In this document: positions 1 to 10,888 of the stretch, one piece after another
How the letters are laid out: every line of letters begins with the position of its first letter
How positions within the stretch are numbered: the stretch's first letter is position 1
NCBI RefSeq assembly: GCF_003672135.1
Contig: NC_039507.1
Span: 11,594,290-11,658,289, forward strand
Direction: 5' to 3'
DNA: 64,000 nucleotides
Source: Ooceraea biroi
Taxonomy: Eukaryota; Arthropoda; Insecta; Hymenoptera; Formicidae
The notes under the pieces: generated by a model
The model's database searches: none
Told to the model about the DNA's origin: nothing
What the model saw: only the letters and a program-made list of their open reading frames with translations
Made by a program: the position numbers and the translations under genes

Positions 1-834
1 TTACCTATATTACTTTTATGACATTTTATTCGTAAACCACTCTGAAAGGATTAAAAGTGTTACAAGATAAATCAACGATGCAATGATTATGCGATAAATG
101 CTCGATTTTTATCAAACTCCACGTAATTCGTTCTACTTTCAACTTTCATACATGTTGATGAAAGTAGCGATATTATGAAAAAAGTTAATAATATCACTAC
201 TTTCATCAATCGGGCAACCAGGAGTATTGATATAAATCGTCGGTTTAACTCGATTTCATTACATAACCGAAGGAATATAATTGTAAGATGAGGCCTATAA
301 TGAAAATTGAAGAATGTCTTGTGTTCAAATCAATCACATATAAATTTTGTCTAGACAGTATTTACCCTATCTACCCTAAGAGTATTGAAGAAATTTCCAT
401 ACCCCTTTTTTATGTTCTTTCCTCCCTTTTTCTTAACCGTATCCTCGGTAACTTATGGTAGCGCTTCCTGCCTGACTTCCGGATTCTTCCAGCGAGTTCA
501 ATGAAATTACATTAGAAAGTCCCTTTTCTTTCTGTACGACTTCCGCCTTACTTTTCCATTTCATAAACATTAGCCCTTCGTAGCCTCTCATTTTCCTTTA
601 TCTATCTTCTATCGATACTATATCGAACGTTTTCTCTCGACGTTGTACGAAATGAAAGTAAAAGCTTTATGTCTTTGAATCTTTTGGTGATCTTTCTTCA
701 CAATTTTATTAATTGGTGCTTTAAGCTTATTTGGAATTTTAATATTTATCGAATTCTTTGACGTTGATGGTTTTTGAGCGAAACATTTGCCTGCGGTTTT
801 TAGAGGCAAATAAATAAGGTAAACCTAAATATAC
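1..834. other. AT-rich non-coding flank
   Basis: No open reading frame of recognisable family and no transposon ends were seen. The stretch is AT-rich single-copy-looking DNA with one strong hairpin (156-208, listed separately). It ends at the 8-bp target duplication of the element that starts at 835. Confidence 0.6.
156..208. repeat. Imperfect hairpin
   Basis: TGATGAAAGTAGCGATATTA is followed, after a loop of about 13 bases, by its reverse complement with one mismatch. The stem is about 20 bp. It stands alone, with no terminator-like T-run and no flanking duplication, so it may be a fragment of a MITE end or a chance palindrome. Confidence 0.6.
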
Positions 835-1049
835 GGTAATTATTTAGATTAACGGAGCAACCTCGAATGACTTTGACCTTGACATATGTTGTCACGGTCA
901 CCCTCCTGAGTGACCTTCAAAAGGTTTTAGCCGTCGCTCATTGTTTATTAAAAAGTTATTAACAAAAGAAGTTTCGAAAATATAGTAGTTATTTTGAATA
1001 TTGAAAGACATAAACGACGAATATGAACGAAGGAAGGAAAGTGATTTAA

Positions 1050-1096
1050 CCTAACCTAACTTAATCTAACCTGGTTAGATTAGGTTAGGTTAGGTT
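1050..1096. repeat. TTAGG-type telomere-like tracts, inverted
   Basis: Three to four CCTAA-like units are followed directly by three TTAGG units in opposite orientation, inside the family A element. TTAGG is the ancestral insect telomere repeat. Here the units are short and partly degenerate (TTAGA, TTAAT variants), so this is an interstitial block belonging to the element, not a chromosome end. Confidence 0.6.
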
Positions 1097-1357
1097 ATAT
1101 TTTCCGAAACTGGAGCCCCGGACACATATACTCTCGTTTTTCAGCCCGCTTCGCGGGAGGGCGGGGGGAAGGGGCTTCGCCCCTCCCCCCTGCCAGAATC
1201 CGTGCCGTGTACCAGGTGATCAAAATCTGTACGGTGAAATCTGTAACACCGGCTCCGGCGGGGGGAGGAGCAACGCCCCTCCCCCCCCCCGCCCTCCCGC
1301 GAAGCGGGCTGAAAACGAACGTATGTGTCCGGGGCTCCAGTTTCGGAAAATATAACC
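1093..1357. repeat. GC-rich palindrome nested in family A element
   Basis: The left arm (from 1093, GGTTATATTTTCCGAAACTG) and the right arm (ending 1357) are inverted copies over about 85 bp. They include CAGCCCGCTTCGCGGGAGGG and C/G runs, with about 95 bp between the arms. Base composition differs sharply from the AT-rich surroundings. I see no target duplication, so it may be an internal part of the family and not a separate insertion. Confidence 0.7.
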
Positions 1358-1733
1358 TAACCCAAACTTATTTCTGATTTAAAGGTAAAATTCCATCAAA
1401 TATACTCTTTCGTAAACGTATATGATATCGTAAAATTATGCTCTATTCATTAAACTTTTTTGTTAATAACTTTTTAACAAACGAGTGACGGGTGAAACCT
1501 AGTGCGGGTTATTCGGGAAGGTGACTTTTGTAATATATGTTAAACTCAAGTCCTTGCTTCGCGTGGACAGTTGAAAATTCGTGCAAAATCATTAAACTTC
1601 TTTTGTTAATAACTTTTTAATAAACAATGAGCGACGGCTAAAATCTTTTGAAGGTCACTCAGGAGGGTGACCTCTATAATATATGTCAAAGTCAAGGTCA
1701 TCCGAGGTTGCTCCGTTAAACTAAATAATTACC

Positions 1734-3755
1734 AAATATACTAATAGCCGAAAAGAAAGATTGAATAATTAAGAAACTATTAATATAATTACGATATATA
1801 ATAATCACAATGATGACTAATACTAAGTTTTTCGTTTACACCATAATGGTCATCGGCAATCAGCATGCTAATCGGGTTAAGACACATGAATAATAATATA
1901 ACATGTAATTATACATATAACTTATATCTTTGCAAAATGTTTAATAATAATAGAAAAAGCATAATGGATAAAATGCATTTGTAAATGGCTTAAGATCTTT
2001 ATTTATTAAATTTTATAAATAATAATATATATACGATCATATTAATCTTAATAATCCATTCGACGCGAACAGAAAATTAGCTGAATTTTCCTTGGAAAAG
2101 GGAGAAGAGAATTATGAACGCGTTAATGTGCCGTGATATACTAATCAGAAATTGACATTTTTTGGATATTTTACAGTTTGAAGAAAGTGTTCGTGTGTTC
2201 GACTGTTGATAGATTTCTTGTAGCAAACGCGACCGTATTTCGAATAATCTCGGTAATTTGTAAGCTTTAAATGCTAATGTTCTGTCGATGCGACACCGTA
2301 GTTGTAAGTGGTCTTTGTGTGCGTTTCTCTTGCGCGCTTCCGGGTGACAGGTCTTCCTGCAAGCGGAACTGCTGGTGGACGGAACTACGTTCAAAAGACT
2401 GTCCTTCCCCTCTTATGTCTTGGTCACGAGTTATCTGTTTCCGTCTCTCTCTCTCTCTCTCTTCCTTTCCTCCTCTCTCTTTCTCTAACTGACATTCTCC
2501 TTGGAAATTGTACGTTTTCTTTAACGTTCACGTCTGTCTCGTATATACGTATTATTCACCTAGACAGTCTACATTCCTATACGTCTATTTGCATAATCAT
2601 AGTGAAAAAAATCATTTTTTTCATGAAAATAATCGCCATAAATGTTTAAATAAAAAATATATGTAAGAATTAACATAAATGTTTAATTTATGAATAAAAA
2701 CAGTTTACGAAACACAGACTATGTGATCTTTAAATGTAATTTTCTATTAAATTTTTATTTTTTCCTATTTCTTCTTTGTTCTTTATAAATAATACCAACA
2801 AAATTACAATCATTTGTATAAAATTATAAACAAAAACTATTACTAATTATATTAAAAACTATAAACATAATTGTAACAAAGAATTAAAAACATTAACCTT
2901 GCCTTACGATTTTTCCCATCGCATAAGCCAAAGTTGATTATTTATTTACTATTTATTTTTTTTGCGTATTCGAACAACTGCTCGCTGGACAAATGCCATT
3001 CTGTTTACCTATGTCAACTGATCAGATTTTATAGCACCCACGAATCATATACTTGTTTTTCAGCTTTGATGAAAAATGAGCAATGATGAAATGAGCAAAG
3101 TTATATCGCTAACTTTATTGAGTTTAGTTATTAATCGTAAATCAATCAACGTATCGCATGTCACGACCTTATGTACTTTTGATAATTGGCGAATGCTCAA
3201 ATAATGGCGACAATGGTACATCCACACTTCTAGCATCCTTGCATCTAGCAATGTATATGTTACCTGTTAATTTCTTGTTAAAATTTCTATTAAAAAACTT
3301 GATATAACATAACACCCAATGGTACCATATAGAAAAATAATTCTCGATCAATGAATCAAGAGACACAGTAATGTCTCGCGCCAAGTGAAACTCATGATCT
3401 TTTTTATACCTTTTTTTGAAAAGGTAAGTTTTGTACATAATTTATATACATAAATAATTGTATACATTAGAATTATATTTTCTGCATATTGCAATATATA
3501 ACTTATTTAAAATGCAGAAAAAGGTTTTTTCTTTTTCTTTTTTATCATTGCTCAGAAAATGTTTCTATACTTACATCTTTATATCTTTACTTAATATTTA
3601 CGAATACATTTTTTCTAGTGATGATTTGCGCGCGCGCAAACACGCCACACACACACACGCACGCACGCACGCACAATTCATACAAGATGGATTTTTGATA
3701 GAAAATCACAAAAAATTACTTTAACAATAAAAATAAAATATTTTTTTAATAATAT
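1734..3755. other. Non-coding stretch with microsatellites
   Basis: Mostly AT-rich. It holds a (CT)n tract near 2447-2485 and a mixed CA/CGCA microsatellite near 3629-3674. Somewhat more GC-rich sequence at 2210-2440 yields overlapping short reading frames on both strands that match no family I recognise. No gene is called. Confidence 0.55.
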
Positions 3756-4072
3756 TGTTATATCCGAGTTAGCCACCCGGTATAACGCGAGCCGGTCAGC
3801 TGCCGATCAGCTGAGCATCGTCGGATCGAACATCGGCGAAGACGTGAGCCTCTTGGCGACGGGTCGCCAGGGAAGATAATAAATAGTGACAAGAGAGATA
3901 GAATTGGACGTGATGTTATACAAGTCGGACGTGTTGTATCCCGCTCTTATAGTAAATAAAGTTTGGTCGCATCTTTTACAAAAGCTGTTTCCTTTCGTGC
4001 GCGAGTGTCTCCGCGAGTGTGTGCGAACGAGTGCGAGTGTGTGCGTCGAGCGGAATCCACCCAGACGTAACA
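3756..4072. mobile_element. Solo LTR, 317 bp
   Basis: The sequence runs TGTTATATCC...CCAGACGTAACA, with the TGTTA/TAACA ends typical of retroviral-type LTRs. A 4-bp direct duplication ATAT lies at 3752-3755 and 4073-4076. It is far more GC-rich than its flanks and holds an AATAAAG polyadenylation-like signal near 3954, suggesting + orientation. A 4-bp duplication is usual for Gypsy elements, but AT-rich flanks make a chance match possible. No internal region lies on either side, so it is a recombination product. The reading frames on both strands across it are not genes. Confidence 0.65.
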
Positions 4073-4076
4073 ATAT

Positions 4077-6949
4077 TATATGCCATAATTATAATTAATA
4101 CTATAAGTTGAATAGAATTCACAAATAATAAGAATAATTATTAAATATTAATAACTATTAAAAATTTGAAATATTAAATATTTTTAATAAAGCTATAATA
4201 GTCAACTTTAGTCTTTTTTTCGACATTTTCATACATAGGGGTATATTTATCTGTAAAATCAAATATAAACGTAATTTTTTTGATATGAAATGAGGAAGTA
4301 TATATAATATAATAAAAGAATTAAAAAAATACATATACAGGAAAAGAAATATGTATTTGTCATGTGTATTCATCATAAAGCTAATGAATTATCAATGAAA
4401 AATTATGATTCTGGAATGTGGTGGGTCAGCTTTTGGTTTGATCGTTCATGTTGCTATTCGCAAGCTCTTTCTCTCTTTCACCTCTCAATACCAAGAGATG
4501 GCAGCTCTGTTACGGCCATCACACAATACGCGCATTTATATCTGATGGTAACAATATTATGGATACTTTTGTAATTTATCTGAACAAAAGTCACATTAAC
4601 ACATTAATCTCCATGCATGACTTAGTTGATTTTCTGTTCACGCTAAATGGATTATTAAGATTCATCGTAACATACCCACACATCCTTTTCAATCCTTTTC
4701 AATTTAATTTTTATAAATAAAATTACTATGTTGTTTACAAATATACTTTGTTTATTATGCTTTTTTGTTATTATTAAACAGTATTTTTAATATTAATATA
4801 AATATTATTGGCTTGAAAAATCCGTGTAACATGGTTTAGCAAACTTCAAACTCAAATCTTTATACTAATTCTTAAAGTAATATAAAGTTTGAATCAAGTA
4901 TATATTAGTATATTAGTATATAGTATATACAAGTCACGTGTTTTAACATATTGCATAGAAGTTGCATAATGTCAATCAAAACGTTCGATTCAATTTTCAA
5001 TTTTTCAAATCAAGTTACATATAATATAGACAACAATGTTGATAATGTTCGCATCATAGACAATAATGTTTAATCAAAGACAATGATAGTGATTACTTAG
5101 TTGATGGATAATTTGTTTCTACTAAATAAAGTAAAAATAAAATTTGATGCAAAAATCAAACCGAACTTTTTGACTGACCCAATGTAATTTATTACTTGTT
5201 TGTTACTGATGATCGTCATGATGATATGAATGTATTAACATAGAAGTATCATAAAAGTCTATTCTTGTCTAGTGTGATGCCTTAAAACAATTTAAAATAA
5301 TTAAACAAAGTTTAAGTGATAAGTTATATACTGTAGAATCATATGGACTCTGTATCGTGTTTACTATTTTCGTATCTTTAAAATATTGGAGCACTAAAAT
5401 TAAAATGCATAAAAATTATGAAGATATGCATATTATAAAATAATATAAAATTATTGTGCAATCTTATTATATAATCTTAATACATAAAATCAACTATTTA
5501 AGTTTATAAACTCGAGATATAATACTCGCCATTTTATTTATTTGCAAAAGGATCCTTACAAGTTTTCGAATTATATACACATTTTGTTTGTAACTTATTC
5601 ATAATCATGTTTGTAATCATTTATGAATTATATAATTGCGAAAGTTAAACATGATAAAAACTGGATACTGCTAAATATAGTTTCATATGTTATTTACTTT
5701 CATTTAAACACTTTGCAAGACTAGTTGCTAATTATATCGGGCTTTATTCAGTTTTTTTCATATAATAATAATGCAGTATTGTTATGAAAAAAACTGAATA
5801 AATTTTAATAACATTTCTGTTTTTTTCATTTTGTTTTTAATTTTTGAACCAAATCAATATTTAATGTTTGAAACAGATAGCAAAAATAATCACTTTCAAG
5901 TATAATTTTAATAAAATAAATTATATATATGTATGTGTATATGCACACACGCGCGCGCGCACACGCAGTTATATAAAATTTATATTTACAAAGAGCTTAT
6001 ATATATAATTATTATAATTATTATATTATACCGTTTGATCCAAGACACATATTCCACTTTTCATGAAATATCATTTACTAATCATGATGTAACTGCTCTG
6101 TTCTTTGTTTTCTCGGAAGAAGGGGATACAATTTTATATATTTGTGTTTTTTTTGTCTTTTTTTCATCTCACAATTTATATTTTATTTTTTAATTTATAT
6201 TTTATATTTAAATTTGGATTAATTAATTTTATCATTATGATAAAAAAGTTAGAAAGGAACATAAGGATTTCTACGAATAATCTATACTAAGTTTACTCAG
6301 TTCGATTATCCAAAAAACACTACTGTGTCATATGTGTAAATGTTAAGAAAACGGTGGAGCCACATGAAGTAACGAGCCGTTCTCACTCACTCGTTTCATT
6401 CTTTTTAACATAACCTGTGCATACAGATAACCTATGTACGTATCACAGTTCAGCTGACAGTGGCGTCGTCATCGGAAACAGTCGGTGACCGATTGGTCAG
6501 CCGCTGGATATCTGTGTACGGAGGACAAAACCATCGCGCGTATCATTGAATCGTCGGTAACCGAACTTTTACGCAAAATTATGCTACAATTCATGTTGAA
6601 TTTATACAAATACGCAATTTTTTCACATGAAATTGAGAACTTGGCGATATCTATTGTATTCTAATGCACGTGAAATGTATTTCAATATAATTTAGTATCT
6701 AGATGTGAAACTTTAGATGTGTTATGAAAAAGTAACTTACAGAATTATTAAAATTATACTACGAAATTAATAACGTTAAAATATTGACAAAGTTAACATA
6801 AATATCTTAGCTACTACAAAAGGATTTTGATTAAAGAAAACCGTTTATTATTTACTATTATTTATTACGAAATATTTTTTTCTGTTATGCGTATATTAAC
6901 ACAGTTTAGCAGTACAATATTTGATTCTTCTTATTAACGATTATTACTA
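4077..6949. other. AT-rich non-coding stretch
   Basis: No gene is recognised. Near 5090-5190 the sequence resembles the end of a mariner (ACTTTTTGACTGACCCAAT and the adjoining TTAGTTGATGGATAATTTG block), also seen at 31.96-32.08 kb, so a small mariner relic is likely around 4970-5190. A mixed TA/CA/CG microsatellite lies at about 5925-5966. The segment 6440-6550 is more GC-rich than its surroundings but shows no open frame. Confidence 0.5.
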
Positions 6950-7631
6950 ATAACACATATCTTTTTTGAATTGCCAGAAACTTCAAATTTAATTGACAAT
7001 AACTTTAAATTGCGCTATACTGGCCAAGTATCAGATGGTCGGACAATATTTTTTGTGCATTAGATGCAATGATTATTAGGAATCCATTTTTCAACTACGC
7101 GCCAATAATTTCGTCAGACTTAAAAACGCAGCCATTTCCATATTCCATATAAACCTATTAATAAGTAGGAATCATTAATTAATAATATTTCGTTGTGAAA
7201 AAATACCACCCCACGCCAGGAATCGAACCTGGAACCTCTCTCATTCCGTGCGAGCGTCTTTCCAATTCGACCACTTGGGGCATACGGTGATATCTTCTCA
7301 AACCGAAACAAACACCTCACTAGCGTACGGTGTGTATCTATAACACATATCTTTTTTGAATTGCCAGAAACTTCAAATTTAATTGACAATAATTTTAAAT
7401 TGCGCTATACTGGCCAAGTGTCAGATGGTTGGACAATATTTAATTAATGATTCCTACTTATTAATAGGTTTATATGGAATATGGAAATGGCTGCGTTTTT
7501 AAGTCTAACGAAATTGTTGGCGCGTAGTTGAAAAATAGATTCCTAATAATCATTGCATCTAATACACAAAAAATATTGTCCGACCATCTGACACTTGGTT
7601 AGTATAGCGCAATTTAAAATTATTGTCAATT
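6950..7631. mobile_element. Compound MITE locus enclosing a tRNA-like gene
   Basis: A complete ~250-bp MITE lies at 7381-7631, with 60-bp TIRs (AATTGACAATAATTTTAAAT at each end, inverted). A second copy in the opposite orientation starts at 6991 and stops at about 7192, before its far TIR. The 101-bp block 6950-7050 (flank plus TIR) recurs directly at 7340-7440 with three differences. Between them lies a 150-bp segment with a tRNA-like gene. The whole locus can fold with arms of about 190 bp (6991-7190 against 7441-7631). Confidence 0.75.
7209..7280 (-). tRNA. tRNA-like gene, isotype uncertain
   Basis: The 72 bases on the minus strand fold as a cloverleaf. The acceptor stem is CCCCAAG/CGTGGGG with one mismatch. 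The D arm is GTCG...AGAC with a GG in the loop, the T arm is a perfect CCAGG-TTCGATT-CCTGG, and the variable loop is 5 nt. A box (TGGTCGAATTGG) and B box (GGTTCGATTCC) match pol III promoter consensus. A run of six T follows 5-6 bases after the 3' end. The anticodon arm CTCGC/GAGAG has one mismatch and its loop ACGGAAT lacks the usual U33. Standard numbering gives anticodon GGA, but the short variable loop argues against a true tRNA-Ser. It is probably a tRNA-derived repeat or pseudogene that may still be transcribed. Confidence 0.6.
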
Positions 7632-7898
7632 AGATTATTACTAATGTTTAATAACTACTATTTTTGTGACTAATAATGATTATATTATAGTTTTTATTTT
7701 TATTTGGAAACTGTTAGATGGGAAATAGAGAAAACAATTAAAGAGATTTATTTATTTATATAAATAAATTATGTATATATATTTTTTGTCTTAATCTAAT
7801 TTCTTTATAATAAATGATATATTTTGAAGCTATATTAGATATTTTTATTGAAAAAATTATGTTAATGTGAGATTCAGGAAGAATAGATCTTAACTTAC

Positions 7899-7992
7899 GC
7901 ACATGAGCACCGCTAACTAGTCTCCGCTTTGTCTTCTCGCTATCTGCTCGACGGAACTTAGTAAACATCTTCACCGCGGATTCTTCTCGCAT
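7899..7992 (-). CDS. Candidate first coding exon, unrecognised gene
   Basis: On the minus strand an ATG at 7992 opens a frame beginning MREESAVKMFTKFRRADSEK and rich in Lys and Arg. After 31 codons and one extra base it reaches GC|GTAAGT at 7899/7898, a strong splice donor. An in-frame TGA lies 36 bases upstream of the ATG, so this is the first start. The 200 bases upstream (7993-8200) are CpG-rich, as in many insect promoters and 5' untranslated regions, while the downstream sequence turns AT-rich like an intron. I do not recognise the peptide and could not find a following exon. It could be chance, and transcript data are absent. Confidence 0.3.
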
Positions 7993-8565
7993 AGGCGGTA
8001 TAATTGCACGCGTTGCCGCATTGCGTCAGCGCGCTACTGTGGTTGTCTACCGCGCGTTTGCGGTTTCGCAACGAGGAAGTTATCCGCATGGAAGATCCGC
8101 GTTAATCAGAAATCGATCCGCGTCGTATTGACCGAACAAAAGAGGAAAGCAACCTCGGTTCGCGCTTGGCGCGACGAGGAACTCAGGCACAATTGTGTGT
8201 TATTCTCATTCAGCTTGTATAAATCTGAAGAAATCTACAATTTTTCTCGAACGAGTTTTCGCATTAGATCTAGTCTTACTATAATTTTTGTCCAGATAAT
8301 AATACAAAAATACAGATATAAATAGTGCTCTTATTCTATAGATATAATTGTATTATCTTACATCAGAATTCTGTACACGCGCGCACTCATCTACATAATT
8401 ATATTATTTTAAAATAATAATTTTTAATTTTAAATTAAATTCGCTTCAAATAAATGTTCTTAAAATTTTATATGTCTCAAATATGTAACTAACATAAATA
8501 AAAATAAATAATTAAGATTGTATACATGCAAGATATAAAAAGATATAAAAAGATTGGCTAATATA
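7993..8565. other. CpG-rich then AT-rich non-coding stretch
   Basis: 7993-8200 is CpG-rich and lies just upstream of the candidate exon on the minus strand, so it may be a promoter and 5' untranslated region. The rest, to the mariner terminus near 8566, is AT-rich with nothing recognised. Confidence 0.35.
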
Positions 8566-9200
8566 AGGTGTCTTAAAAAGTTCCCGAAATTCTTCGCTAA
8601 ATACGCCATACTTGGATTTTATTCATCACCGTCCCCTTTAAAGTCTCCTTATAGGAAACTCACACATCTCAGCGCTTTTGTCACAAATGGAATACGTCCT
8701 GGAAATTCCTTTTGGTGAGTATGTTGACCGATTCAGCTTGGGTTCTCGACGGTGTCAAGTCTTCGTCCTTTCAACTTGATTTTCATCTTGGGGGAGAGAA
8801 AGAAATCGGAGCTATATCTGACGAAGATGAAGGATGAGAGACAACCGCCATGTTATTTTTCGCCAAAAACCACTGCACGATTAAAGCGGTGTGTAGTCGT
8901 GCATTGTCATGATGAGAGACCCAGTTCTTCATGCGCCATTTCTTGGGATGTTTCCTTCAGAAAACGGAATGGTGATTGTCCCTTATTCTCCGTACTTGCT
9001 AGATTCAGTTTTATGACACTTCTTTCGCTTCCCCAATATAAAAATCAAGTTGAAAGGACGAAGACTTGACGTCATCGAGATTACAGCTGAATCGCTCAAT
9101 ACTAAAAAGAACTTCCAGGACATACCTATTCCATTTGTGACAAAAGCACTAGAATCGATATATGCGCTCTCACACTATTAATGTGTACTTTTATTTAGTG
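8566..9200. pseudogene. Head-to-head pair of mariner transposase fragments
   Basis: The minus strand from about 8960 to 8650 encodes mariner C-terminal transposase pieces: HDNARLHTA (second catalytic Asp), then KMKIKLKGRRL and FVTKAL. The plus strand from about 8970 to 9180 encodes PYSPYLLDSVL, a stop, then IKIKLKGRRL and FVTKALES. These two segments, 8655-8770 and 9050-9180, are inverted copies of each other, about 280 bp apart. The left outer end resembles a mariner terminus (GGTGTCTTAAAAAGTTCCCG). Both frames carry stops and the N-terminal halves are missing, so neither is functional. It most likely arose by inverted duplication or by insertion of one copy into another. Confidence 0.7.
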
Positions 9201-9662
9201 ATAAATTTAATAAGGAATTTTTGGATAGCACTTTGTATTTCTCTTAAAAGATATGCGCAACAGGAAAACGGCATTGCGACACATCAGTTTCATTTTCGGA
9301 TTTATTAATATGTGTATCTTATTCTGTAACATGTAAATGATGAGAGATTAAATCTTGTAAAATTTTCGTACAAGTTTTCGTACGTAAGTAGTGCAATGGC
9401 ACTATGAGACTCGCTAAGAAAATCGTTTCCCAAGGATCGTTATTCGTCAAATATAAAAAAGTTTCTTCGCTCATTTGTAGCAATCGGAAAATAAATTTAC
9501 AAGACTGAACTTAGATATAACACCAAATAAATCCAAAGGAATATATGATTTCAGTCTTTAATATACAATATAAATACGAAGTAACCGTTTTGCAAGTTTG
9601 AGAAAGAAAACAGAAGGTACAGAAAATTTGAAGAAAAGAGGCAATAGTGATAGATAACAGAA
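9201..9662. other. AT-rich non-coding stretch
   Basis: Nothing recognisable beyond the probable outer end of the mariner relic at 9180-9240. No gene is called. Confidence 0.5.
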
Positions 9663-9862
9663 GTGAATAAGGAGGGAGAGAAAGAGAAGAAAAAAGGTGA
9701 TTATGGAAGCGAAGTAGGGGATAGAAAGGAGAATTTAAGTGTAAGAGAAAGAGGGGCAGGGAACGAGGGGAGCGGAAAGGGGAGAGAGGAGAAGAAGAGA
9801 GGAGGAGAGGAGAGAGATGGAAAGGAGAAAAGAGGGGGGAGGGAGAGAGAGAGAGAGTTACG
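9663..9862. repeat. 200-bp purine-rich strand-asymmetric tract
   Basis: The plus strand is almost entirely G and A over about 200 bases, ending in (GA)n. The long minus-strand reading frame through it, rich in Ser, Leu and Pro, is a by-product of the composition. Such polypurine tracts can form triplex (H-DNA) structures. Confidence 0.8.
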
Positions 9863-10845
9863 TCTGATGACTGTATTAGTACACAACTGACGGGAACTCT
9901 TACGAAAGCCGCAGGTAGGTTGGATATTATACGCGCGCGAGCTCTTCCAAGCTTGCTCGCTTTTGCGTTATATAAATGATAACACGCAACTTCCTCAATA
10001 ACGATTAAGAAATACGAGCGGTTCCTACCAAGCTCGTTTATATAAACGTTTCCGTACACGGCTTAGTGGACACACAGCAGGTTTGTAGATCTTGCATCAA
10101 TCTGATGCGCCAAGTGACGCGATGCATGTTGGTATATTTGGTTTTTTGACTGGTTTCAGAGATAGCGTTCAAAGATGTACTTAAGATGAAATAATTCTTT
10201 AGCAATATAATACCGTTCGGATATATTATCACCTCCGCGAGATTTATTAGAATTGTTGATTTGTCACTTCCATAGTTTCCTATATACATATTGTATCATG
10301 CATTCCAAGTATTTTAACTTCCACGAGATTGCAAGCAAACATTGTGTATAATCTTGTAAAAATTGTGCAAAGAATTGCCCTCAAAGAGAACATTTTGCTA
10401 AATCTAATTATATTGGACGATGTTTGTGTGATGATACAAGACAACCTCGTTTAATTTTATACAGCTTTTTTAAAACTTGTCATATGCATTGTTGATATGC
10501 ATTTACGAATACGTGCAGTTTATGTAAATTATTTCACGAAGGCTGTTTTAATAAGAAGGAGCTTCTCACTTCATGAGTGTTGTACAATATATATTTTAAA
10601 AGTAATCTGAATATTTCAATGTCAAACCATGTATCATACATGTGTTATACCTAATTATACTCTATACAAAGTTACATTTAATAATGTGAGATATAATATG
10701 TACATAAATGCCATCTTAAAATTAAAACTGTACCAATATTACTAATAAGTGTTAAGTAGTATAGTATTTTGGAACTTATTGGGAAAGATGAAAATTCAGT
10801 AAGAATCATTTTATTTATAATACTGTAATTACATATATACAATTA

Positions 10846-10888
<43 letters not shown>

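Larger units (their letters stand above)
835..1733. mobile_element. TIR element (family A) with 8-bp TSD
   Basis: The ends are GGTAATTATTTAG...CTAAATAATTACC, flanked on both sides by a perfect 8-bp duplication AAATATAC (827-834 and 1734-1741). The inverted ends reach inward about 150 bp and include the shared inner block around TTTAGCCGTCGCTCATTG. There is no transposase, so the copy is non-autonomous. The middle holds TTAGG-type tracts in both orientations (about 1050-1096) and a nested GC-rich palindrome. An 8-bp duplication fits hAT- or Merlin-like transposition, but the GGTAATT terminus matches no family I can name. Related partial copies are at 35.5-36.4, 39.8-40.3 and 43.9-44.4 kb. Confidence 0.8.

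Noticed and set aside
1050..1096. Chromosome end or true telomeric array
   Set aside because: Only a few TTAGG units, in both orientations, inside a transposon with a target duplication; the same motif recurs in other family copies.
7209..7280. Functional tRNA-Ser(GGA)
   Set aside because: The variable loop is 5 nt, while tRNA-Ser has a long variable arm; U33 is missing and two stems contain mismatches.
9511..10059. 182-codon minus-strand frame rich in Ser, Leu and Pro
   Set aside because: It runs through the purine tract; the residues simply translate CT-rich repeats.
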